A stretch of DNA of 64,000 nt, taken from an uncultured Schlesneria sp. Its GTDB lineage: Bacteria > Planctomycetota > Planctomycetia > Planctomycetales > Planctomycetaceae. The translations under genes and the position numbers were made by a program. Below, piece after piece: positions 43,855 through 52,654 of the stretch. The number at the start of each line of letters is the position of its first letter. Positions within the stretch are counted from its first letter, which is position 1. The stretch covers positions 1 through 64,000 of the forward strand of contig CAIMFH010000107.1 in the NCBI GenBank assembly GCA_903840265.1, read 5' to 3'. A model generated the notes under the pieces. That model ran no database searches. It had not been told where the DNA came from and worked only from the letters and a program-made list of their open reading frames with translations.

Positions 43855-44513
43855 GTCAGGTTCTCCCGTCGACCCAGTGCATGCGTGAAGCACAGCACCG
43901 TGAACGAGAACCCGACCAGTAACATTGCCGTCCGTCCGGCTGTCGCGTAGTCCAAAGCTTGAACATTGTCATAGATCGAGATCGAAAGTGTGCGCGTGAT
44001 GCCGGGGATGTTGCCTCCCAGCATCAAGACCACTCCGAACTCACCCACGGCATGAGCGAACGTCAGCACCAGCCCAGTCAGGATGCCAGGCCAACAGAGG
44101 GGCAGGGTGACTCGACAGAAGGTCTCCAATCGCGATGCACCCAGACACCACGACGCTTCAATCAGGCGACGGTCCATCGCCGAAAAGGCAGCAATAAAAG
44201 GCCGAATCGCGAAAGGGAGGTTGCCCAGCACCGATCCCACAAGGATCCCCGCAAACGAAAACGGCAGGCGTCCCCCGGTCAGTTGCTCGTACCAATGACC
44301 CAGCGGGCTATGCGGCCCAAGCGCGACCAGCAGATAAAACCCCAGTACCGTCGGCGGCAGAATCAGCGGCAGCGAGACGATCGCTTCGAGGACAAATCGT
44401 CCCGACCAGCGAGATGTCGCCAGCCAGTACGCCAGTGGCAATCCGAGCACGAATAAAATGGCAGTGGTGCTGCTGGCCAGTTGCAGCGTCAACCAAATTG
44501 CCTGCCAGTCCAC
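43851..44513 (-). CDS. modB: Molybdate ABC transporter permease
   Basis: A 220-residue permease with five or six membrane helices, beginning AIWLTLQLASSTTAILFVLGLPLAYWLA. The coupling-helix region is in EASWCLGASRLETFCRVTLPLCWPGILTGLVLTFAHAVGEFGVVLMLGGNIPG, the EAA-type loop typical of ModB. Its stop overlaps the modC start by 4 bases. The start, ATG 44513, is 58 bp after the end of a nucleotidyltransferase gene that separates it from modA. Confidence 0.95.
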   Translation of the reverse strand: MDWQAIWLTLQLASSTTAILFVLGLPLAYWLATSRWSGRFVLEAIVSLPLILPPTVLGFYLLVALGPHSPLGHWYEQLTGGRLPFSFAGILVGSVLGNLPFAIRPFIAAFSAMDRRLIEASWCLGASRLETFCRVTLPLCWPGILTGLVLTFAHAVGEFGVVLMLGGNIPGITRTLSISIYDNVQALDYATAGRTAMLLVGFSFTVLCFTHALGRRENLT

Positions 44514-44571
44514 TCGGTTGCTCCAGTTGTGATTGAGGCTAGTTTGCCTGACCTAATACGGATCTTTTCAT

Positions 44572-45036
44572 CTAGATCGAATCGCTCGGAGGCTTGTGCG
44601 CTTCAAGCCACTCTGCGTCGGCGCGATCTTTCGTGCGTCCAGTGTTCCACTTGTTGCGAAGAAGTTCTTCGCGTCCAATGATCGGAATTGGTATTTGATC
44701 CACTTCAATGGATTTGCGCCGTGGCCAAGCTTCGTCAAATGCGACTCCAGTAATTGAAGTCAAGACATCGATTCGGCGTGGCACCACTCCGATTTGGAAA
44801 ACTAACTCTGGAGTGGTGAGGTCAGCGATTGTCAGGCCTTGGAGCGGTGCGCCGAATCGTCGGAGGGCCCGCCATACTCGTTGAGCATTCTCTTCTGAGC
44901 ATCGAATCCAGAGGTCAATATCGCCTGTGGCCCTCGGATAGCCATATGCTGCAAGAGCGTGAGCACCGACGACCAGGTACTCAGCTCCCTCCTCGTTTAA
45001 CATGCACAACATGTCGCGGTAGTCGGGATTGAGCAA
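44572..45036 (-). CDS. DUF6036-like nucleotidyltransferase
   Basis: A 154-residue protein of the minimal nucleotidyltransferase fold. Family landmarks are AEYLVVGAHALAAYGYPRATGDIDLWIRC, with the catalytic-type G-x-x-D-x-D (GDIDLW), and IPIIGREELLRNKWNTGRTKDRADAEWL near the C-terminus. Such proteins are found in toxin-antitoxin and abortive-infection contexts, but activity here is inferred. TTG 45036 is favoured because AAGGAG lies 6 nt before it. It overlaps the end of the upstream small gene by 56 bp. The pair is inserted between modA and modB. Confidence 0.8.
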   Translation of the reverse strand: MLNPDYRDMLCMLNEEGAEYLVVGAHALAAYGYPRATGDIDLWIRCSEENAQRVWRALRRFGAPLQGLTIADLTTPELVFQIGVVPRRIDVLTSITGVAFDEAWPRRKSIEVDQIPIPIIGREELLRNKWNTGRTKDRADAEWLEAHKPPSDSI

Positions 45037-45178
45037 TATCTTCTCCTTGCATCGCCCACGCCTCAATTGTCAGTGGCCAGACCATCATTAACCGCTCGGC
45101 CGGAGATGCCGCTGTTGGTGGCGAAGAGTCGTCGCGGAGCGACTTACGCTCAATCGTCACAGCGCGATCGGAATTCAT
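44981..45178 (-). CDS. Small partner of the nucleotidyltransferase
   Basis: A 65-residue protein (start MNSDRAVT) with a C-terminal motif AERLMMVWPLTIEAWAM and SRLPRHVVHVKR. From memory this ending recurs in short proteins encoded next to similar nucleotidyltransferases. GGAG is 6-7 nt before ATG 45178. Its end overlaps the start of the nucleotidyltransferase gene, which suggests coupled expression. A toxin-antitoxin role is a reasonable guess, not shown. Confidence 0.65.
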   Translation of the reverse strand: MNSDRAVTIERKSLRDDSSPPTAASPAERLMMVWPLTIEAWAMQGEDIAQSRLPRHVVHVKRGGS

Positions 45179-45275
45179 GGTCATCTCCAAAACGGACCCA
45201 GGTCGGTCACAAGTTAGATCCTATCACGTTCGGATCAATTGCGGCAAATCTTCGACCGAGACGAAAGCGATGCCT

Positions 45276-46178
45276 TCAATTCTCCAGCTTCATCGGCTCG
45301 TCAAACCCATACTTCAGCAGCACCTCACGCCCCGCCTTGGATGTCATGTACTCTCGAATGGCATCGGCAGCTGCACGGTCTTTCACCCAAGAGAGGATCA
45401 CGCCTGCTTGCTCAATGGGGGGATGGGCCGTCACTGGAATCTGCCAGTAACGACCTTTCTCTTTCAGTGTCGGGGCCATTGCTAGGGACAGGGAAATAAT
45501 CCCGATGTCGGCGGCTCCGGTTTCGATGAACTGAGCCGTCTGAGCGATGTTCTCGGCCAGGACGAGTTTGTCTTCGATCTGCTCGTGAATCTTCTGTGAC
45601 TTCAATGCCGCGAGTGCCGCGCGGCCGTAGGGGGCGTGCTGTGGGTTGGCGATTGCGATTCTTTTGATCGACGGGTCGATCAAAGTCTGCATCCCTTCCT
45701 GCTCGACTTTCAGCGGCGAGTCTTTGGGAACCCAGACGACGATATGGCCGACCGCGTACCGAAACTCGGACTCGCGAATCGCCAGATCCTGCTCAATCAA
45801 CTTCTTCGGGTAATCGATGTCCGCCGAGAGATACAGATCGAACGGGGCCTTGTTGGAAAGCTGCGCGAAGAAATTCCCCGAAGAACCGTAGGTCGCCGTG
45901 GCCTTAATCTCGGGATGCTCTTTGCCGAACTCGACCAGTAACTCATCCAGCGCGAATTTCAGATCGGCAGCGGCTGCAATCGCGACTTGATTGGATTGAG
46001 TCGTTTCCGCTGGCTTCGCTGGAGCCGGATTCGTTTCGACTGCGGCAGTCGTTGCCGGTGACGAATTGGCAGCTGGTTTTGAGGGAGCCGGCTGTCCGCA
46101 ACCCACCCACGACAATGTCAGAACCGCTGCGAACAGAGACAGCCAACGGGGCTGATATCGACCAGGGAATTGAATCAT
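45276..46178 (-). CDS. modA: Molybdate-binding protein (lipoprotein)
   Basis: A 300-residue substrate-binding protein. Residues 1-27 carry a lipoprotein signal with lipobox LSWVGC. A Pro/Ala/Thr-rich linker (about 30-65) precedes the domain. The ModA fold starts at about 68: VAIAAAADLKFALDELLVEF, ATYGSSGNFFAQLSNKAPFDLYLSADIDYP and, later, AIANPQHAPYGRAALAALK. It captures molybdate in the periplasm. It is the first gene of the mod operon; ATG 46178 is favoured over GTG 46187. The nucleotidyltransferase pair follows before modB. Confidence 0.93.
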   Translation of the reverse strand: MIQFPGRYQPRWLSLFAAVLTLSWVGCGQPAPSKPAANSSPATTAAVETNPAPAKPAETTQSNQVAIAAAADLKFALDELLVEFGKEHPEIKATATYGSSGNFFAQLSNKAPFDLYLSADIDYPKKLIEQDLAIRESEFRYAVGHIVVWVPKDSPLKVEQEGMQTLIDPSIKRIAIANPQHAPYGRAALAALKSQKIHEQIEDKLVLAENIAQTAQFIETGAADIGIISLSLAMAPTLKEKGRYWQIPVTAHPPIEQAGVILSWVKDRAAADAIREYMTSKAGREVLLKYGFDEPMKLEN

Positions 46179-46298
46179 CGCAATCACGTCCGATAGAGAG
46201 GATCACTGCAGCGGCATCAATGCGATCAATGGACAAATCGTGTGCTGCAGCACGAACGTGATGATACAACGCGCGACAGCGGTTTCAAAACGGAGTCG

Positions 46299-46437
46299 AG
46301 CCACAGGTGAAACACAGATTGAACACGGATGAAGATGAGAAACCAGTTCATTGAACACGCGAGCGGATGCCTCAGCCACCACAGCCTTGAATCACCTACT
46401 CTTCATCCGTGTTCAATCAGTGTTTCATCCGTGGCTA
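46299..46437. repeat. Inverted-repeat element, TAGCCACGGAT family, gene-free
   Basis: Arms at about 46299-46339 and 46400-46437 match in reverse complement (AGCCACGGATGAAACAC and GAACACGGATGAAG blocks). It lies between the divergently transcribed modA and GH32 genes. The rest of that approximately 375-bp gap shows no other feature, so their promoters must lie around or within it. Confidence 0.9.
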
Positions 46438-46555
46438 AAAATGTCTTCCGCTTTTCTGCTCGGACCTTCATCCGTGGCATCGTTTCGACAATTGGCTTGT
46501 CGGATGTGGCAAGCTACGATGCGGTTCCTGAACGTCATCTCTCTGGAGTCACATC

Positions 46556-48676
46556 GTGCGAAACATTCTGGTGGCTGCGTCTTTGATCGTCTTGTCGTCA
46601 TCCCTGTTTGCCGACGAACCCGATCTGGTGATCGCTGATTTCGAAGGCGAGACCTACGGCGAGTGGAAAGTGACCGGCGATGCCTTCGGACCGGGACCGG
46701 CTCGCGGAACATTAGCAAACCAGATGGCTGTCGAAGGGTTCGAAGGGAAGGGGCTGGTGAATTCGTTCTTCAAAGGGGACGCCAGCACAGGCACGCTGAC
46801 CTCGCCCGAGTTCACCGTCGAACGCAAGTTCATCAACTTCCTGATCGGCGGCGGCAAGCATGAGAATGAAACCTGCATCAACCTGCTGGTCGATGGAAAA
46901 GTGGTGCGCACGACCTCTGGTCCCAACGATAAATCAGGCGGAACCGAGCGTCTCGATTGGCAAGCCTGGGATGTGGCCGATCTGAAAGGAAAGCGCGCGA
47001 CGATTCAGATCGTTGATATGGCTAAGGGAGGCTGGGGTCACGTGAACGTTGACCAGATCGTGCAAAGCGATAAGCGGCGCGGGAACCAAATCACCCGGCG
47101 TGAGTTCGTCATCAATCAAGACTATCTGCTGCTGCCCGTCAAAAACGGGGCCGCCATGCGACGGATGAAGCTGCTGGTCGATGGGCAACCTGTCCGAGAG
47201 TTTGAGATCGAACTCGCCGATCAGAAAGCGGATTTCGTCGTCTCGTCCGATGTGCAAGCTTTCAAAGGCAAGACCCTGATCGTCGAAGTCCCGTTGCCGA
47301 CAGACTCCACAGCGCTGGACGCGATCGAGCTCTCGAAGTCAGCACCCGCAGCGATGGAATCGGAACAGCGACGGCCGCAGTTTCACTTTACCAGTCGTCG
47401 CGGCTGGCTGAACGATCCCAACGGTCTCGTTTATCTCGACGGGGAATGGCATCTGTTCTATCAGCACAATCCATTCGGCTGGAACTGGGGCAACATGCAT
47501 TGGGGGCATGCCGTCAGTCGCGACCTGCTCCATTGGCAAGAGCTACCTGAGGCGATCTATCCACATCAATGGGGCGACTGGGCTTTCTCGGGCAGTGCTG
47601 TCGTCGATGAACGCAACACCAGCAGCTTGAAGACCGGCAATGAACCTCTGCTGATCGCTGCATATACCAGCACGGGGCGCGGCGAATGCATCGCGTTCAG
47701 TAATGATCGCGGTCGGACCTGGAAAGACATCGCCACGAATCCCGTCGTCAAACATGGGGGTCGCGATCCCAAAGTGATCTGGCATGCACCGACCAAGCTC
47801 TGGGTGATGGCCGTCTACGATGAACAGCCGAACGTCGAGCAGGGGATCTCGTTCTATTCATCGCCAAACTTGAAGGACTGGACCTTCACCAGTCGTATTC
47901 CTGGGTTCTTCGAATGCCCCGACTTGTTCGCGTTGCCCGTCGATGGCAAAGCCGATCAACAGCAGTGGGTGCTGTATGGTGCCGACGGCAAGTACCTGCT
48001 TGGTGATTTCGACGGCAAGAAGTTCCACCCGGCTGGCCCCAAGCAACAAGTCTGGCACGGCAACTTCTACGCAGCGCAAACGTTCAGCGATGCGCCGGAC
48101 GGACGACGCGTTCAAATCGGCTGGGCTCAAGGAATCATCTTTCCGGGCCAACCGTTCAATCAGCAGATGACCATTCCCGTCGAACTCACTCTGCGATCGA
48201 CACCAGATGGCATTCGGATGTTGGCGTGGCCGGTGAAAGAAGTCGCCGCGGCAAGCCAGCAGAAACAACTCGCCACCGTGCTCAGCATCGATCGTTTGAA
48301 ATTGCCTGCAGGTCACCTGAGCCAGGTGCTCCCCTCGGGGTCGGGCCTGGAATTGTTCGACATGAGCTGCGAACTGGAACTGCAGCAGGCGAACAAGATC
48401 ACGCTCACCTTCCGAGGAACGCCCGTGGTCTACGACGTGAAGACGCACAAACTCTCTTGCCGCAACGTTGTGGCCACCGTCGCACCGGTGAATGGTCGAT
48501 TGGGACTGCGAGTCATCGGTGATCGTGGTTCGCTGGAAGTCTTCGCGAACCAGGGTCAAGCGGCGATTTCAGTCGGTTATGCACCGGCCGATGGCGATCG
48601 AGGCTTCAGCATTATGGCCGAAGGGGGCGAGGCGACTTTGATCAACCCGCAATTCGGCGATCTGAAGACCCCGTGA
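46556..48676 (+). CDS. Glycoside hydrolase family 32 (fructan-active)
   Basis: A 706-residue secreted enzyme with a signal peptide (about 1-19). Residues about 20-270 form an N-terminal beta-rich accessory part. The GH32 domain starts near 272, with the nucleophile D287 in WLNDPNG, the transition-state stabiliser D404 in RDP (403-405), and the acid/base E453 in FECPD (452-456). The C-terminal beta-sandwich follows (about 560-706). It cleaves beta-fructosides such as levan, inulin or sucrose; which one is not clear. GTG 46556 has GGAG upstream. It stands alone. Confidence 0.93.
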   Translation: MRNILVAASLIVLSSSLFADEPDLVIADFEGETYGEWKVTGDAFGPGPARGTLANQMAVEGFEGKGLVNSFFKGDASTGTLTSPEFTVERKFINFLIGGGKHENETCINLLVDGKVVRTTSGPNDKSGGTERLDWQAWDVADLKGKRATIQIVDMAKGGWGHVNVDQIVQSDKRRGNQITRREFVINQDYLLLPVKNGAAMRRMKLLVDGQPVREFEIELADQKADFVVSSDVQAFKGKTLIVEVPLPTDSTALDAIELSKSAPAAMESEQRRPQFHFTSRRGWLNDPNGLVYLDGEWHLFYQHNPFGWNWGNMHWGHAVSRDLLHWQELPEAIYPHQWGDWAFSGSAVVDERNTSSLKTGNEPLLIAAYTSTGRGECIAFSNDRGRTWKDIATNPVVKHGGRDPKVIWHAPTKLWVMAVYDEQPNVEQGISFYSSPNLKDWTFTSRIPGFFECPDLFALPVDGKADQQQWVLYGADGKYLLGDFDGKKFHPAGPKQQVWHGNFYAAQTFSDAPDGRRVQIGWAQGIIFPGQPFNQQMTIPVELTLRSTPDGIRMLAWPVKEVAAASQQKQLATVLSIDRLKLPAGHLSQVLPSGSGLELFDMSCELELQQANKITLTFRGTPVVYDVKTHKLSCRNVVATVAPVNGRLGLRVIGDRGSLEVFANQGQAAISVGYAPADGDRGFSIMAEGGEATLINPQFGDLKTP

Positions 48677-48698
48677 TCATTAATCAATCCGACGGCAA

Positions 48699-49019
48699 TC
48701 AAGAAGCAATCGTGTCGGCAGTTCCGCGATCCCACGCACAGGCGATGCGCCGGACGACGCGGATCATTTCGGCAACTTGCATGGCCTGGTCTTCGATGCT
48801 CGTCAGCGATTGATGAACTTCCGTCGTCGCTGGCGAACGTCCGACCAACTCTCGGCAGAACCAGACATGATTGACGATTTCACTCAGTGGCTGAATCAAA
48901 TCGTGAGTGATTCGGCTTGCTAACTTCTCGACGGATTCAATCGCCAGCCATTCCACGAGCTGTTCGGGAGGGACGGCACTGGACACGGACAGATCGTCAG
49001 GGCTAATGAGTTCGGTCAT
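48699..49019 (-). CDS. Histidine-kinase dimerisation-like small protein
   Basis: A 106-residue soluble helical protein. The segment LASRITHDLIQPLSEIVNHVWFCRELV looks like the phospho-acceptor helix of a histidine kinase (an H-box with HDLxQPL), and the following HQSLTSIEDQAMQVAEMIRVVRRI resembles the second helix of a DHp hairpin. There is no ATP-binding domain. It may be a stand-alone phosphotransfer or dimerisation module, or a remnant. Start ATG 49019. It converges with the GH32 gene 22 bp away. Confidence 0.65.
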   Translation of the reverse strand: MTELISPDDLSVSSAVPPEQLVEWLAIESVEKLASRITHDLIQPLSEIVNHVWFCRELVGRSPATTEVHQSLTSIEDQAMQVAEMIRVVRRIACAWDRGTADTIAS

Positions 49020-49460
49020 CGGGTCACCCTCCAGTCACTTGGCTGTCGGCGTCATGCCTCCTTAAGGCACGACGAATACGAAGTCGCGGCCCGACCTAAA
49101 ACATACGTCACAGTTAGCATTATCACTGATTTTTTGGCCCTGAGCTCACTGCGAGGCAGCCTCTCTGATGTCACATGTGTGATGTAAGATATTATTTTGA
49201 ATGATGTTGCGAATTTTATGAGGATTTCGTAACGCATCAAACGAAGTAAATTCAGATAATTTTCAGATTCTGTCCAAAGCCCTGTTGAGGGGCGAGTTCG
49301 ATATTCGTTTTTCACCCTGCAGCCACTGGTCAAGTGGTTGCCACTCATCTCAGACGCCTGGCTTCGTGCTTTTCGGTGCACCGGACATCGACAAGTCGTC
49401 GCATCTCAGGCATTGCACCTATGCTCATTTCTCGCCCTCTCGCTTTGAGGAGATCTACCC
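49020..49460. other. AT-rich gap upstream of the di-haem protein gene
   Basis: About 440 bp with a notably AT-rich middle (about 49120-49270). No repeat of the known families and no supported gene. An open frame on the minus strand at 49052-49381 runs through the AT-rich part and has no recognisable protein features. Confidence 0.5.
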
Positions 49461-50729
49461 ATGTCGTCGACTAGGCAAGGTCCGTCCATAGAACGGCAAA
49501 TTCACTCGGTCACACCATGGCTGGTTGTGTCGGCGATGCTTTTGATGAGCATTTCCACCGCATCGGGCCAGCAAAAACCGCCGCCACCACCTCCACCTCC
49601 ACAACAACCGCCGAAACAACCACCGCAGGCGACGCCGCAGTTTGGTGACCCCGTGGCTGGGCTGACCGGTCAACAACTGGCAGCGTTCAATGCCGGCAAA
49701 GGTGAGTTCACAGACCGTGAAACACCTGCGGATGGACTGGGGCCAATCTTCAATCGCGACTCGTGCGTTGCTTGTCATTCAGGGCCGGCAGTCGGAGGCA
49801 GCAGCAATATCACGGCAACTCGGTTTGGCAGGGTCTCTGGTAGCACGTTCGATCCGCTCACCTCTTTAGGGGGATCGCTCTTACAAGAGAAGGCGATCAG
49901 TCCCGAGGGACTGGAGAAGATCCCTGCTCAAGCGAACGTCACGGCACTTCGGCAGACCACGGCTCTGTTCGGCATGGGTCTAATTGAAGCGATCCCTGAC
50001 GCAACGATCCTGAAAGGGGTGCGGACCAAGGCGGTCGATGGAGTGCTCGGCAGGGCCGCAATGGTGCAAGACGTGGCCAGCGGCAAAACGATGGTCGGGC
50101 GCTTTGGCTGGAAAGCTCAACAGGCAACACTGCTGGCGTTCGCCGGCGACGCCTACGTCAACGAGATGGGAATCACCAATCGGTTATTCCCGACCGAGAA
50201 CGCTCCGAATGGAAACCTCGATCTGTTGAAGAAGCTCGACAAAGTGAAAGACCCGGAAGATCCGGTCAATCCGGCAACGGGCAAGGCGGGCATCGATGCT
50301 CTGGCCGACTACATGCGAATGCTGGCTCCGCCGCCAACTCAATCGACGACCGCGTCGACCGTTTTCGGAGCGAAGTTCTTTTTGGATTGCGGCTGCACGA
50401 GTTGTCACACACCGTCCATGACAACAGGCGGCAGTCCGATCACCGCATTGAATAACGTCACTGTTTCGCTGTACTCCGATCTACTGCTGCATGACATGGG
50501 CAGCCTCGGCGATGGCATCGTGCAAGGGGCCGCGAACGCTCATGAGATGAAAACGCCGCCGCTCTGGGGTGTCAGAGCCAGCGCTCCCTATCTGCATGAC
50601 GGTCGCGCCAAGACTCTCGACAACGCGATTCAAGCTCATGATGGCGAAGCGAAGTCGTCTCGCGACAAGTATCTGAAATTGTCTTCGGATCAACAGAAAC
50701 TACTTGTCGAGTTCCTGAATTCGCTTTGA
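49461..50729 (+). CDS. Di-haem oxidoreductase (DUF1111/DHOR type)
   Basis: A 422-residue exported cytochrome-like protein. After a signal sequence (about 20-36, ending ASG) comes a Pro-rich linker (about 38-58). Two haem c motifs are present: CVACH (with FNRDSCVACHSGPAVGGSS) and CTSCH. The C-terminus has MKTPPLWGVRASAPYLHDGRA, a landmark of the DHOR (thiol oxidoreductase-like) group. It is probably a periplasmic electron-transfer enzyme; the substrate is not known. A GAGGAG site lies 9 nt before ATG 49461. It stands alone. Confidence 0.9.
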   Translation: MSSTRQGPSIERQIHSVTPWLVVSAMLLMSISTASGQQKPPPPPPPPQQPPKQPPQATPQFGDPVAGLTGQQLAAFNAGKGEFTDRETPADGLGPIFNRDSCVACHSGPAVGGSSNITATRFGRVSGSTFDPLTSLGGSLLQEKAISPEGLEKIPAQANVTALRQTTALFGMGLIEAIPDATILKGVRTKAVDGVLGRAAMVQDVASGKTMVGRFGWKAQQATLLAFAGDAYVNEMGITNRLFPTENAPNGNLDLLKKLDKVKDPEDPVNPATGKAGIDALADYMRMLAPPPTQSTTASTVFGAKFFLDCGCTSCHTPSMTTGGSPITALNNVTVSLYSDLLLHDMGSLGDGIVQGAANAHEMKTPPLWGVRASAPYLHDGRAKTLDNAIQAHDGEAKSSRDKYLKLSSDQQKLLVEFLNSL

Positions 50730-50735
50730 GAGTGT

Positions 50736-50866
50736 TCGTTTAACGGCGTGGGCATTGCCCGCGCGTCGGAGTGGGTGGATGACCACAGTTGTTCAATCGG
50801 CACTCGAGTCGCTTCAGATGGAGACCTCAGCGCACGCGCGGGGCGATGCCCGCCCGGTTAAACGAC
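50736..50866. repeat. Inverted-repeat element, GTTTAACGGCG family
   Basis: Arms at about 50736-50768 and 50829-50866 match in reverse complement (CGTTTAAC outside, GGGCATTGCCC-type inside). The interior has no gene. The rest of the gap to 51099 has only short unsupported frames. Confidence 0.75.
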
Positions 50867-51099
50867 GACAGGACGAAGATTGGGATCGGGGCTCTTGCTG
50901 AGTCCTTCTGGCGAAGCGAAAGGGTCACCCTTTCTCGACTTGGCAGGAGCTCCGGTCTTTTCATTAATGGTGGTCTCAATCTCACCAGCTAAGATGCTGT
51001 TTGTCAGCAGGCATCAGCCGCCCTAAGATGGACCTAAGATTCGAGCCTGGCATCGTCGGCCGGGCTTCAGTTTCAGTGTCCATCAACGAGGTCTTCTCG

Positions 51100-51462
51100 A
51101 TGTCTGCACAATCTGTCGAACAACTGCGAGCGAAAAAATGCGTCCCGTGCGAAGGGGGCGTTCCGAAGCTGACACCCGATGAAGCGGCGGCTCAACTCGC
51201 CAAACTGCAAGGTTGGACGGTTACTCACGACGGCGAACGAATCCGCAAAGAGTGGGTCGTCAAAAACTTCATGGCCGCCATGAACTTCTTCGGTAAAGTC
51301 GCCGAGATCGCCGAAGCAGAAGGGCATCATCCCGATCTGCATCTGGTCGGCTATCGCAACGTCGCCATCGAAATCTGGACGCACGCCATCGGTGGACTCT
51401 CCGAAAACGATTTCATCCTGGCAGCCAAGATCGATGAGCTGCCGGTTGAATTGAAGAAGTAA
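51100..51462 (+). CDS. phhB: Pterin-4a-carbinolamine dehydratase
   Basis: A 120-residue dehydratase of the PCD/DCoH family that recycles 4a-hydroxytetrahydrobiopterin. The active-site region is EAEGHHPDLHLVGYRNVAIEIWTH, with the H-H-P pair, and the N-terminus has the common CVPCEGGVPKLTPDEA. A GAGG sequence precedes ATG 51100; the frame is open further upstream to 51001 but that part is unlike the family. No phenylalanine hydroxylase gene is nearby, as is common; the role may be in molybdopterin or other pterin metabolism. Confidence 0.92.
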   Translation: MSAQSVEQLRAKKCVPCEGGVPKLTPDEAAAQLAKLQGWTVTHDGERIRKEWVVKNFMAAMNFFGKVAEIAEAEGHHPDLHLVGYRNVAIEIWTHAIGGLSENDFILAAKIDELPVELKK

Positions 51463-51468
51463 AAGAGG

Positions 51469-51612
51469 TTTAGCCACGGATGAACACTGATGAAACACTG
51501 ATAAGCAATAAATGCAGCGGAGAAGCTGTCGGAGCAAATGAAGTCAGATCGTGACGATGAATCTGCTTCTCATTCCTGATCCGTGTTTATCTGTGTGAAT
51601 CCGTGGCTAAAC
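51469..51612. repeat. Inverted-repeat element, TAGCCACGGAT family, gene-free
   Basis: Arms at about 51469-51506 and 51576-51612 are reverse complements (TTTAGCCACGGAT outside). The interior of about 69 bp has no gene. It begins 6 bp after the stop codon of the pterin dehydratase gene. Confidence 0.9.
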
Positions 51613-51721
51613 CAATCTTCTCTGATTCAGCCGTGATCCGTGGCGAACTTTCGCCGTTCCCGATAGTTTCATGAGACATCCTGTCTTCTGACTCGGGTCC
51701 ACATCCACGGCGAGGCTGAAC

Positions 51722-52654
51722 ATGCTGGCGGTCGACGTGCGCGATTTGCGCGTGAAGTATGGTCGTTTGGAAGCCGTCAAAGGGATCACACTCGAAATAC
51801 CACCGGGTGAAGTCTTCGGCTTTATCGGGCCGAACGGGGCGGGCAAGTCTTCGACGATTCGCGTGCTGGCAACGCTGCAGCCGAAGTTCGAAGGCCGGGC
51901 TCGCATCATGGGTCTGGACATCCGATCCAAGCCGCATCTGGTCCGTGAGAAGATCGGCTATGTTCCCGACTTCTTCGGCGTTTACGAAGACCTGACCGCT
52001 CGAGAATACCTGCACTTCTTCGCAGCCGCCTATCGCCTGCCTGTTTCCAAACGCAAGGGCGTGGTTGATGACGTGCTGCAACTGACCGACCTGACTAACA
52101 AGATCGATTCGCCCGTCGATTCCTTATCACGCGGGATGAAGCAGCGGCTGTCGCTGGCTCGAGTCTTGTTACACGACCCGGCCGTGCTGCTGCTGGACGA
52201 ACCCGCTTCGGGACTGGACCCGCGGGCGCGAATCGAAATGCGAGAACTGCTGAAAGCGTTGAAGGAGATGGGCAAGACAATCCTGATCTCCAGTCACATC
52301 CTGCACGAGCTCGCTCAGTTGTGTACTCGCATCGGCATCATCGAAGCCGGACGTATGGTGACGCAGGGGTCTGTTGCCGAGATCTACCGTGAACTAGGTG
52401 TGCTGAAGATCGTCCATGTGCAAGTTGCCAATCAGACACCCGAACTGATCGCCAGCTTAAAGGGACTGGCCGGGATCACGCAGGTCGAAGATCAGGCCGA
52501 TCGCATCTCGATTCGGTTCGAAGAAGGAAGTATCGAGGTCGAAGATATCCACGACTTCATTCACAACCAGGGGGCACGCATCCGCATGTTCCAGCCAGAA
52601 GTGATGGATATGGAAACGGCATTCATGAAGCTGACCGAAGGGCAGACCGCGTGA
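51722..52654 (+). CDS. ABC-2 exporter ATP-binding protein
   Basis: A 310-residue ABC ATPase. Walker A is GPNGAGKSS (near 39-47), the signature is LSRGMKQRLSLAR, Walker B is LLLDEPASGLDP and the H-loop is SSHIL. It lacks the usual LSGG form (SRG instead), as in some ABC-2 systems. It powers the two permeases encoded directly downstream, whose starts overlap stop codons. Start ATG 51722. Substrate unknown; export of a polymer, lipid or peptide is typical of this type. Confidence 0.92.
   Translation: MLAVDVRDLRVKYGRLEAVKGITLEIPPGEVFGFIGPNGAGKSSTIRVLATLQPKFEGRARIMGLDIRSKPHLVREKIGYVPDFFGVYEDLTAREYLHFFAAAYRLPVSKRKGVVDDVLQLTDLTNKIDSPVDSLSRGMKQRLSLARVLLHDPAVLLLDEPASGLDPRARIEMRELLKALKEMGKTILISSHILHELAQLCTRIGIIEAGRMVTQGSVAEIYRELGVLKIVHVQVANQTPELIASLKGLAGITQVEDQADRISIRFEEGSIEVEDIHDFIHNQGARIRMFQPEVMDMETAFMKLTEGQTA

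Noticed and set aside
49052-49381. Minus-strand frame in the AT-rich gap
   Set aside because: Composition differs from the other genes, there is no clear start signal and it has no family features.
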